The position numbers and the translations under genes are program-made. The notes beneath the pieces were generated by a model. That model was not told the DNA's origin. It saw only the letters and a program-made list of their open reading frames with translations, and did not search any database. Shown piece by piece: positions 1-5,446 of a stretch of 5,446 nt of DNA. Source of the stretch: DATMMS01 sp036824145 (GTDB lineage Bacteria > Chloroflexota > Dormibacteria > DASZGP01). The stretch is taken from the NCBI GenBank assembly GCA_036824145.1, contig DAITAT010000074.1, positions 1-5,446 on the forward strand. The letters are read 5' to 3'. The first letter of the stretch is position 1. Each line of letters opens with the position of its first letter.

Positions 1-92
1 CGGAACGGCGCCAGCCCGGCGACCCCGGCGGCGGCCCAGCCGCTCTCGAGAGCGTGGGCGACGAGCCGGTCTCGCACCTCGACCCAGTCCAT
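1..92 (-). CDS. Partial N-terminus, probable epoxyqueuosine reductase (QueG-like)
   Basis: Reading the minus strand from an ATG at 92-90 gives 30 codons that stay open to the window edge: MDWVEVRDRLVAHALESGWA, followed by AAGVAGLAPFR. This pattern, an amphipathic helix ending in a small residue plus an aromatic, then a hydrophobic strand A-A-G-V-A, then a proline-containing turn, is typical of the start of QueG, which reduces epoxyqueuosine to queuosine in tRNA using cobalamin and Fe-S clusters. None of the catalytic parts lie in the window, so the family call is inference from the N-terminus alone. An in-frame TAG at 104-102 rules out a longer protein. A GAGG abuts the ATG, too close to act as a normal Shine-Dalgarno, so a leaderless start is possible. 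The gene is divergent from the small gene at 209. Coding status is fairly sure; the QueG identity is about even odds. Confidence 0.55.
   Translation of the reverse strand, partial: MDWVEVRDRLVAHALESGWAAAGVAGLAPF
41..54. repeat. Perfect 14-bp palindrome inside the queG-like reading frame
   Basis: The sequence CGCTCTCGAGAGCG is its own reverse complement, and the symmetry stops at both ends. It lies 38-51 bases inside the coding strand of the left-edge gene and encodes part of A-L-E-S. It may be chance in GC-rich coding DNA, or a dimeric operator or mRNA hairpin near the start of the gene. Confidence 0.5.
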
Positions 93-98
93 CCTCGG

Positions 99-127
99 AT
101 TCTAGGTTCGCTCCCTGGCCGCCCCAA
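99..127 (-). promoter_or_regulatory. Candidate leaderless promoter for the left-edge gene
   Basis: On the minus strand a TAGAAT (104-99) matches five of six positions of the sigma-70 -10 consensus. Six bases later comes the ATG at 92, so transcription would start at or very near the A of the start codon. A poor -35 (TTGGGG, 127-122) lies 17 bp upstream. The geometry fits leaderless mRNAs, which are common in several high-GC phyla, and would explain why no correctly spaced Shine-Dalgarno is present. Unproven without transcription start data. Confidence 0.4.
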
Positions 128-151
128 GCAGCCCTGGACCTGGGGCAACGA

Positions 152-167
152 CCGCGGACTATCGCGG
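152..167. repeat. Inverted repeat CCGCG-N6-CGCGG, possible operator
   Basis: CCGCG (152-156) and CGCGG (163-167) form a perfect inverted repeat around a six-base centre, between the two divergent genes. It lies one base upstream of the candidate -10 at 169-174. The position would suit a repressor or activator site, but the arms are only five GC-rich bases long and could arise by chance. Confidence 0.25.
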
Positions 168-168
168 C

Positions 169-174
169 TATCAT
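169..174 (+). promoter_or_regulatory. Candidate -10 element for the small gene at 209
   Basis: TATCAT matches the TATAAT consensus at five of six positions and lies 34 bases before the start codon, leaving room for a short leader with a ribosome binding site. No recognisable -35 exists at 16-18 bp spacing, so the promoter is weak, activator-dependent or falsely called. Confidence 0.25.
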
Positions 175-195
175 GGGCCCAACGTCAGGATAGAG

Positions 196-201
196 AGGAG
201 G
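196..201 (+). promoter_or_regulatory. Strong Shine-Dalgarno for the gene at 209
   Basis: AGGAGG lies seven bases before the ATG at 209, an optimal spacing, and fixes this start codon. The contrast with the divergent gene, which has no usable site, is clear. Confidence 0.85.
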
Positions 202-208
202 CTTCACC

Positions 209-532
209 ATGGTCCGTCACCGTCTTCATCAGACCATCACCCTGGGGCGTTTCAACGACGGCCTCAAGTGGGCCCGCGACATGAATGAGGTGGCCCGGAA
301 AAACGGGTGGGTTGAGTCGCGGCTCATGACGCCGGGCTACGGGGCATTCAACCAGCTGATCCTGGAGACCGAGTATCCCGACCATGCATCGCTACAGAAG
401 GAAGTCGAGGCCTTCTACACCAACACCGAAGCGATGGCCGCCTTCCGGCGGGGTACCGAGCTCGTTGCCCCGGGCACCCACCCCTGGGACGAACTCGAGG
501 AGGAAGTCCCCCAGGAGCTGGAGCTTGCCTGA
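209..532 (+). CDS. Small NIPSNAP/ABM-like protein (dimeric alpha-beta barrel)
   Basis: This 107-residue protein of unknown function has no signal peptide, membrane segment or cysteine. The pattern is a short strand (VRHRLHQTITL), a helix (FNDGLKWARDMNEVARKNGW, about residues 15-34), a strand (ESRLMTPG), a strand (NQLILETEYP), a second helix with a conserved-looking LQKEVEAFYTNTEAMAAFRR (about 62-81), and an acidic tail (WDELEEEVPQELELA). This strand-helix-strand-strand-helix order, with a Y-P-D-H segment before the second helix, resembles the ferredoxin-like NIPSNAP or antibiotic-monooxygenase (ABM) families, which dimerise and sometimes bind haem or small molecules. A catalytic role cannot be shown. 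The start follows an ideal Shine-Dalgarno. The gene is alone on its strand, divergent from the queG-like gene and convergent with moeB, its stop lying 5 bp from that of moeB. The family call is moderate; function is unknown. Confidence 0.8.
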   Translation: MVRHRLHQTITLGRFNDGLKWARDMNEVARKNGWVESRLMTPGYGAFNQLILETEYPDHASLQKEVEAFYTNTEAMAAFRRGTELVAPGTHPWDELEEEVPQELELA

Positions 533-537
533 CCTGA

Positions 538-1764
<1,227 letters not shown>

Positions 1765-1775
1765 CAGGATTGAAA

Positions 1776-1784
1776 CTCCACCTT
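1776..1784 (-). promoter_or_regulatory. Shine-Dalgarno of moeB
   Basis: On the minus strand AAGGTGGAG precedes the moeB ATG (1764) by 11 bases. It supports the start at 1764 and independent translation, which matters because a terminator-like hairpin lies just upstream of it. Confidence 0.65.
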
Positions 1785-1785
1785 C

Positions 1786-1807
1786 AAAACAACCGACGGG
1801 CCGGTTG
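1786..1807 (-). terminator. Short intrinsic terminator-like hairpin after pepA
   Basis: On the minus strand CAACCG (1807-1802) and CGGTTG (1795-1790) form a six-bp stem around a six-base loop, followed directly by TTTT (1789-1786). It begins three bases after the pepA stop codon. The stem and U-run are short, so termination may be partial, letting some trxB-pepA transcript continue into moeB. In the plus direction no T-run follows, so it is oriented for the minus-strand genes. Confidence 0.5.
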
Positions 1808-1809
1808 CC

Positions 1810-3339
1810 TTATTTCCTACCAGTTTTATCAGATTTAGCTGCGGACTCAAGCTGTGAAGGAGATCGGGCCATCAGGGCGGCCAGGTTGGCCAGCGTCCCC
1901 ACCCCGAACCCGGCCGGGCCGCGCGGCACCTGGCTCACCGAGGCGACCCGGTTCCAGCTCGGCGCCGCGATGTCGATGTGGACCCAGGGCAGGCCACCGG
2001 CGAACTCGCGGACAAAGAGCCCGGCGGTGATCGCACTGGCGTCGCGCCCGGGCGAGTTGTTGAGGTCCGCGATGGTGCTCTCGAGTTGGGTCTCGTACTC
2101 GGCGAAGGTCGGCATCTCCCAGACCCTCTCCCCCGCCGCGGCGGCCGCTTCCACCACCCGCGACGTGAACCTCGCGTCATTGCCCAGGATCATTGCCGCC
2201 ACCGGCCCCAGCGCGATTCGCTGGCCGCCGGTCAGGGTGGCGATGTCGACCACGTGGGTGGCACCCGCCTTCACCGCATGGTGGACGCCGTCGGCCAGAA
2301 CCATCCGGCCTTCGGCGTCGGTGTTGACGACCTCGATGGTCTTGCCGGCGCCGCTGGTGACCACGTCGCCGGGTCGCATCGCGGTGCCCGAGGCCATGTT
2401 CTCGGCGCAGCAGAGGATGCCGGTGACATCGACGTCGAGCTTGAGGCGAGCGATCGCGGTCATGGCGCCAAGCACCGCGGCGGCGCCGCCCATGTCGCCG
2501 CGCATGTACTGCATGTCGGCTGAGGGCTTGATCGAGATGCCTCCGGTATCAAAGGTGATTCCCTTGCCGACCAGCGCCAGTCGGACACCGTTCGCGCGAC
2601 CTGCGCGATGGCGGAGCACCACCAGGCGCGGCGGCCTCGCCGAGCCCGAAGCGACGGCCAGGATGGCGCCGTAGCCAAGGCGCTTGAGGTCGGCTTCGCC
2701 CAGGGCCTGGTAGTCGAGGCCATGACGGCGGGCCAGCGCTCTGGCCTCCGCCGCGAAGGCCTCGGGGGTCAGCTCCGACGCCGGCCGGTTGACCAGGTCG
2801 CGCGCCAGGTTGGTGGCCTCGCCCAGGATGGTGGCGCGGTCGAGGTCGCGCTTCTCGATGCCGGGGAACCCGACCAGCGATAGCGTCTTCAGGCCAGGGT
2901 CGGGACGGCGGCCGCTCTTGTGGGTGGCCTCGGTCCACCCGAGGCGCACCGCGGCGCCAACCACCGCTGAAGCGACGTCGCCGGCGGTGATCTTTCTTGC
3001 CGGGACGCCGGTCCAGGCCACCGCAAGCACCCGGGCGCGACCGACGGTCGACTTCAAGCCGACCTGGAAGGCGTTGCGCAGACGGGTGGAGTCGAGGTGC
3101 TCGGGCTTGCCCAGCCCCAGCAGGGCAACGCGGCGCGCCCGCACCCGGCCCAAGGTGCGCGTCGCCTCGACCTCGGCGAATTTACCCTTGAAGTCGCCAG
3201 CCAGGATCTCTCGCAAGGCGCCGCCCAGGGCGCGGTCCAGGGGGCGGGCGGCCGCCGGTAGCGAGGCACCTTCGGCCAGCGGGATAAGGAGGAGGTCTGC
3301 CTCCGCGTCGACCAGGCTATCGGCGCGGGCCAGCTTCAA
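1810..3339 (-). CDS. pepA: Leucyl aminopeptidase PepA (M17 family)
   Basis: This 509-residue cytosolic two-metal exopeptidase removes N-terminal residues, preferring leucine-like ones, in peptide turnover. Residues about 1-165 form the variable N-terminal domain (LLLIPLAEG, VALLGLG) and about 170-490 the catalytic domain. Metal ligands by family comparison are K259 and D264 in VGKGITFDTGG, D282 in MRGDMGG, and D341 and E343 in NTDAEGR. The catalytic residues K271 (ISIKPS) and R345 are intact. The M17 signature reads NTDAEGRM, with M in place of the more usual L. Further family blocks are DLVNRPASELTP (181-192), IATLTGG (366-372) and PWVHIDIA (451-458). The length is normal. It starts at TTG 3339, 8 bp after the trxB stop, with a GAGG 14 bases upstream; no better start fits the family's N-terminus. 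The 3' end is unusually AT-rich and encodes a lysine-bearing tail (AAKSDKTGRK). It is co-transcribed with trxB. Confidence 0.95.
   Translation of the reverse strand: MKLARADSLVDAEADLLLIPLAEGASLPAAARPLDRALGGALREILAGDFKGKFAEVEATRTLGRVRARRVALLGLGKPEHLDSTRLRNAFQVGLKSTVGRARVLAVAWTGVPARKITAGDVASAVVGAAVRLGWTEATHKSGRRPDPGLKTLSLVGFPGIEKRDLDRATILGEATNLARDLVNRPASELTPEAFAAEARALARRHGLDYQALGEADLKRLGYGAILAVASGSARPPRLVVLRHRAGRANGVRLALVGKGITFDTGGISIKPSADMQYMRGDMGGAAAVLGAMTAIARLKLDVDVTGILCCAENMASGTAMRPGDVVTSGAGKTIEVVNTDAEGRMVLADGVHHAVKAGATHVVDIATLTGGQRIALGPVAAMILGNDARFTSRVVEAAAAAGERVWEMPTFAEYETQLESTIADLNNSPGRDASAITAGLFVREFAGGLPWVHIDIAAPSWNRVASVSQVPRGPAGFGVGTLANLAALMARSPSQLESAAKSDKTGRK
1823..1850 (-). promoter_or_regulatory. 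Weak candidate promoter for moeB within the end of pepA
   Basis: In the AT-rich last codons of pepA, minus strand, TTGAGT (1850-1845) and TAAAAC (1828-1823) each match the sigma-70 hexamers at four of six positions, with 16 bp between them. A transcript from here would start near 1816 and carry the hairpin at 1790-1807 in its leader before the moeB Shine-Dalgarno. Speculative. Confidence 0.15.
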
Positions 3340-3347
3340 GCCGGGCT

Positions 3348-4346
3348 CTAGACCTCGACCTGGGCGGCGGACGCGGCGGAGTGGTCTCGTGCGTCGGGGA
3401 TGCCCTGGGCGCGGCCCTGCTGGCGTTCCTCGAGGAGCTTGGTCACCGCCACCACCGCGGTGGTGCCGTCACCGACGGCTGTGGTGATCTGCTTGGTCAG
3501 CTGGTGCCTGACGTCGCCGGCGGCGTAGATGCCCTCGACGTTGGTGGCCATGTTCATGTCGGTGTGGAGGTAGCCCAGCTCGTCGTGCTCGACGTGGTCG
3601 CGGAAGATGTTGCTGTTGGGCAGGAAGCCCACGAACGGGAACACCGCGCCCACTTCGATCTCGCTCTTGGCGTCGGTCTTGAGGTTGCGCAACTTAAGCT
3701 GCTTGACCTTGTTGTCAACGCCCACGATCTCTTCGACCACGGTGTCGAGGATGAACTCGACCTTGGGGTTGGCCTTGGCCGCAGCCACGGCAATCGCCTG
3801 GGCGCGGAATTTGTCGCGACGGTGAATGATGTAGACCTTGCTGGCGTAGCGCGTCAGGAAGGTGCCCTCTTCGACAGCGCTATCTCCACCGCCGACCACG
3901 GCGACGACCTGGTCCTTGAAGAAGGCGCCGTCACAGATGGCGCAATAGCTGACGCCGCGACCGGCCAGCTCTTCCTCGCCGGGCACGCCCAACTTCTTGG
4001 GCTGACCCCCGGCTGTGACGATCACCGCGGGCGCCCGATAGGTGTTGACCTGGCCCTTGACGACGACGTCATCGCCGTCCTTGTAGATCTCCTCGACTTC
4101 GTCGTAGTCGATCTCCAGTCCGAACTTGCGGGCATGGGCCTCCATCTTCTCGGAGAGCTCCTGGCCGGTGATGTGCTCGAACCCCGGGTAGTCCTCGATG
4201 TCGAGGGTGTTGAGCAGCTGTCCCCCGGGGGCGCCACGGTCGAGCGCGATCGCCTTCAGCTCCATGCGACCGGCGTACATCCCGGCGGCCAAACCGGCAG
4301 GGCCGGCCCCCACTATGATCACGTCGTATTGCTTGGCTTCAGACAT
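3348..4346 (-). CDS. trxB: Thioredoxin reductase, NADPH-dependent, low-Mr bacterial type
   Basis: This 332-residue cytoplasmic homodimeric flavoprotein passes electrons from NADPH via FAD and a redox disulfide to thioredoxin. The N-terminal FAD fold has VGAGPAG (12-18) and GAPGGQL (38-44). The inserted NADP domain has the redox pair C135-A-I-C138 followed by DGAFF, the NADP loop VGGGDSA (151-157) and HRRDKFRA (175-182). The arginines in that last block are the usual contacts for the NADPH 2'-phosphate, so the NADPH type is likely. The closing FAD motif is GIYAAGDVR (272-280), with QITTAVGDG (286-294) at the isoalloxazine end. About 20 residues after 310, rich in Ala, Gln and Asp, form a tail lacking in E. 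coli TrxB; no fused thioredoxin domain is present. The ATG has a GAGG five bases upstream. It leads the operon with pepA and is divergent from the gene at 4445. No thioredoxin gene is visible. Confidence 0.96.
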   Translation of the reverse strand: MSEAKQYDVIIVGAGPAGLAAGMYAGRMELKAIALDRGAPGGQLLNTLDIEDYPGFEHITGQELSEKMEAHARKFGLEIDYDEVEEIYKDGDDVVVKGQVNTYRAPAVIVTAGGQPKKLGVPGEEELAGRGVSYCAICDGAFFKDQVVAVVGGGDSAVEEGTFLTRYASKVYIIHRRDKFRAQAIAVAAAKANPKVEFILDTVVEEIVGVDNKVKQLKLRNLKTDAKSEIEVGAVFPFVGFLPNSNIFRDHVEHDELGYLHTDMNMATNVEGIYAAGDVRHQLTKQITTAVGDGTTAVVAVTKLLEERQQGRAQGIPDARDHSAASAAQVEV

Positions 4347-4351
4347 CTCTA

Positions 4352-4355
4352 CCTC
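4352..4355 (-). promoter_or_regulatory. Shine-Dalgarno of trxB
   Basis: GAGG on the minus strand (4355-4352) is five bases before the ATG at 4346, confirming the trxB start. It falls inside the left copy of the imperfect direct repeat described for this intergenic region. Confidence 0.7.
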
Positions 4356-4414
4356 GTGGCTCTTGAACTTGTAGCTGTACCTATCACAACCCCGTGGCTA
4401 GTGCCCGGAATTCC
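4352..4414. promoter_or_regulatory. Divergent trxB control region with imperfect direct repeat and palindrome
   Basis: The 98 bp between trxB and the divergent gene hold two 14-base copies of CCYCGTGGCTNNTG (4352-4365 and 4390-4403), identical at 11 positions and starting 38 bp apart. They also hold a perfect eight-base palindrome, GGAATTCC (4407-4414). A TATCAC (4382-4387), a four-of-six -10, faces right. No convincing -35 or trxB-facing promoter could be picked by eye. The repeats may be binding sites for a shared regulator of both genes or may be chance. Confidence 0.25.
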
Positions 4415-4427
4415 CGACTTCAGCCCC

Positions 4428-4432
4428 GGGAG
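4428..4432 (+). promoter_or_regulatory. Shine-Dalgarno supporting the ATG at 4445
   Basis: GGGAG lies 12 bases before the ATG at 4445 (18 before a second in-frame ATG at 4451). The longer alternative, GTG 4394, has no Shine-Dalgarno, which is why 4445 was chosen. The spacing is a little long, so the start is likely rather than certain. Confidence 0.45.
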
Positions 4433-4444
4433 ACGGTAAATCAT

Positions 4445-5443
4445 ATGGCGATGAACGGCAACGACATGCGCTGGAAGCCGGGCAAGCGCGGCCACTACGA
4501 GGGCTACTACATCGCCTTCAACGACCCCGAGTCGGGACGCGGCTACTGGATCCGCTACAGCATGGTGGCGCCGACGGACACCGACCGCGAGTCCTTCGCG
4601 CAGGTCTGGTTCATGCGCACCAACCGCGCCGCCGAGCCTCGCAACCGCGCCCTGCGCACCACCTTTCCGATCGATTCTCTGCGCACGACGACCGGCCCCT
4701 TCACCCTCGAGATCGACTCCAACCGGCTGGCCATGGACGGCTGCTCCGGCCGCCTCACCGATGCCGCCGGCGAGGTCGCCTGGAAGCTCGACTTCGAGGC
4801 GCTGCTGCCGGGGATCAAGCCGACTCCCGAGTGGGGCGCGCGGATGGCGACCTGCTACGTGGAGCCGCACCCACTGCTCCGGCTGACCGGCACCATCCAC
4901 GAGGGTGGCACCGAAACCAGGATCGACGGCTGGCTGGGCGAGCAGGCGCACGTCTTTGGCGCCCGCCACAGCCAGCGATGGCACTGGGCGGAGTGCAAAC
5001 ACCTGGGCGCGGAGGGGCGCGCCTTCACCGGCGTGGCCGCGTGGCCCAAGCTGCCGGGGCCACCCCGGTCGATAACCTCGCTCTTTCTCGAGCTCGGCGA
5101 CGGCCGGCGGCTGCTGAAAAACACCACCCTCAACCTCTTCAAGGCCCAGACCGCCCATTCGCCGAATGCCTGGGAGTTCGACGGCGAGTACGGGCTCCAG
5201 CGCTTGCACGGGACCATCGCTCCCCATCGTGAGGACCTCATCGGGGTGACCTATCACGATCCATCCGGCCAGCCGATCTACTGCTACCACTCTGAGCTGG
5301 CCGACCTGACGCTGAGCTACTTCAGTCGCAGCTCGCGCTCCAGCGCCTGGAAGCTCGACGAAGAAATCAGCGCACCAAGCAGTTCGGCCTTTGAATACGG
5401 GTGCTTCGAGCCCCTGGAAGGCGTCCCGCTACTGCTCGACTAG
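4445..5443 (+). CDS. Unassigned soluble protein, possible lipocalin-type (CrtC/AttH/tocopherol-cyclase-like) fold
   Basis: I do not recognise this 332-residue protein with certainty. It has no signal peptide or membrane helix and reads as mostly beta strands with alternating polar and hydrophobic residues, rich in Trp and Tyr. The N-terminus HYEGYYIAFNDPESGRGYWIRYS (17-39), a central block H169-V-F-G-A-R-H175-S-Q-R-W179-H-W181-A-E-C184 and a later DGEYGLQRLHGTI (246-258) recall the double-lipocalin layout of CrtC/AttH hydratases and tocopherol cyclase, where an early strand 'EGWY'-like motif and a mid-protein 'W-x-W' block recur. This resemblance is inferred by eye. H169, H175, W179, W181 and C184 are the obvious candidates for a ligand site. 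GTG 4394 would add 17 residues (MASARNSRLQPRETVNH) lacking the protein's strand pattern, so ATG 4445 is preferred. It is divergent from trxB, ends three bases before the window edge and is complete. Coding status is sure; function is open. Confidence 0.85.
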   Translation: MAMNGNDMRWKPGKRGHYEGYYIAFNDPESGRGYWIRYSMVAPTDTDRESFAQVWFMRTNRAAEPRNRALRTTFPIDSLRTTTGPFTLEIDSNRLAMDGCSGRLTDAAGEVAWKLDFEALLPGIKPTPEWGARMATCYVEPHPLLRLTGTIHEGGTETRIDGWLGEQAHVFGARHSQRWHWAECKHLGAEGRAFTGVAAWPKLPGPPRSITSLFLELGDGRRLLKNTTLNLFKAQTAHSPNAWEFDGEYGLQRLHGTIAPHREDLIGVTYHDPSGQPIYCYHSELADLTLSYFSRSSRSSAWKLDEEISAPSSSAFEYGCFEPLEGVPLLLD

Positions 5444-5446
5444 CTT

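Noticed and set aside
131..146. Possible hairpin GCCC-N8-GGGC in the left intergenic region
   Set aside because: A four-bp stem with an eight-base loop is too weak, with no T-run and no link to either start.
54..284. 76-codon plus-strand frame overlapping the left-edge gene and the small gene
   Set aside because: It overlaps two better-supported genes and the divergent control region, and its composition (Pro, Trp, Arg, Ser) is noise-like.
3348..4346. Possible ferredoxin-NADP or NADH-type reductase instead of thioredoxin reductase
   Set aside because: The CAIC redox pair at 135-138 and the HRRDKFRA block point to a genuine NADPH-thioredoxin reductase.
3381..4439. 352-codon open frame on the plus strand, antisense to trxB
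   Set aside because: It mirrors the trxB coding strand almost exactly. Its translation is a low-complexity Val/Asp/Leu/Gly-rich sequence without motifs, as expected from antisense of GC-rich codons, while trxB carries every family motif.
4349..5290. 313-codon open frame on the minus strand, antisense to the gene at 4445
   Set aside because: The translation is Gly/Ala/Val-rich without a recognisable domain, and the plus-strand protein has a far more natural composition. Long antisense frames are common at this GC content.

Overview
This 5.4 kb window is GC-rich (about two thirds GC by eye, not computed) and gene-dense. It looks like an ordinary chromosomal segment of a bacterium. The codon style, the leaderless-looking start at the left edge and the gene content (rhodanese-MoeB fusion, PepA, bacterial TrxB) would suit Chloroflexota/Dormibacterota or a high-GC actinobacterium. 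No marker gene fixes the phylum, so this is weak inference. I see no tRNA, rRNA, CRISPR array, insertion sequence, phage gene or attachment site.

Layout, left to right. (1) Positions 1-92, minus strand: the first 30 codons of a gene running off the left edge, resembling the N-terminus of epoxyqueuosine reductase QueG. (2) 93-208: a divergent intergenic region. It has a possible leaderless promoter facing left and a possible -10 plus strong Shine-Dalgarno facing right. (3) 209-532, plus: a small NIPSNAP/ABM-like alpha-beta protein of unknown role. (4) 538-1764, minus: an E1-like adenylyltransferase (MoeB/ThiF family) with a rhodanese domain fused to its N-terminus. It converges on the small gene, with 5 bp between the stop codons. 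(5) 1810-3339, minus: leucyl aminopeptidase PepA, followed by a short terminator-like hairpin in the 45 bp before moeB. (6) 3348-4346, minus: thioredoxin reductase TrxB, 8 bp upstream of pepA and almost certainly co-transcribed with it. (7) 4347-4444: a divergent intergenic region with a small direct repeat and a palindrome. (8) 4445-5443, plus: a 332-residue soluble protein with a lipocalin-type (CrtC/AttH/tocopherol-cyclase-like) look and no certain function.

The minus-strand genes trxB-pepA(-moeB) combine thiol redox control, peptide turnover and sulfur-carrier activation. All are housekeeping functions, and the sulfur/thiol link between TrxB and rhodanese-MoeB is suggestive only. I do not see a convincing new multi-gene system. 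The items most worth a second look are the reversed domain order of the rhodanese-MoeB fusion, the unassigned beta-rich protein divergent from trxB, and the leaderless-type start of the queG-like gene.
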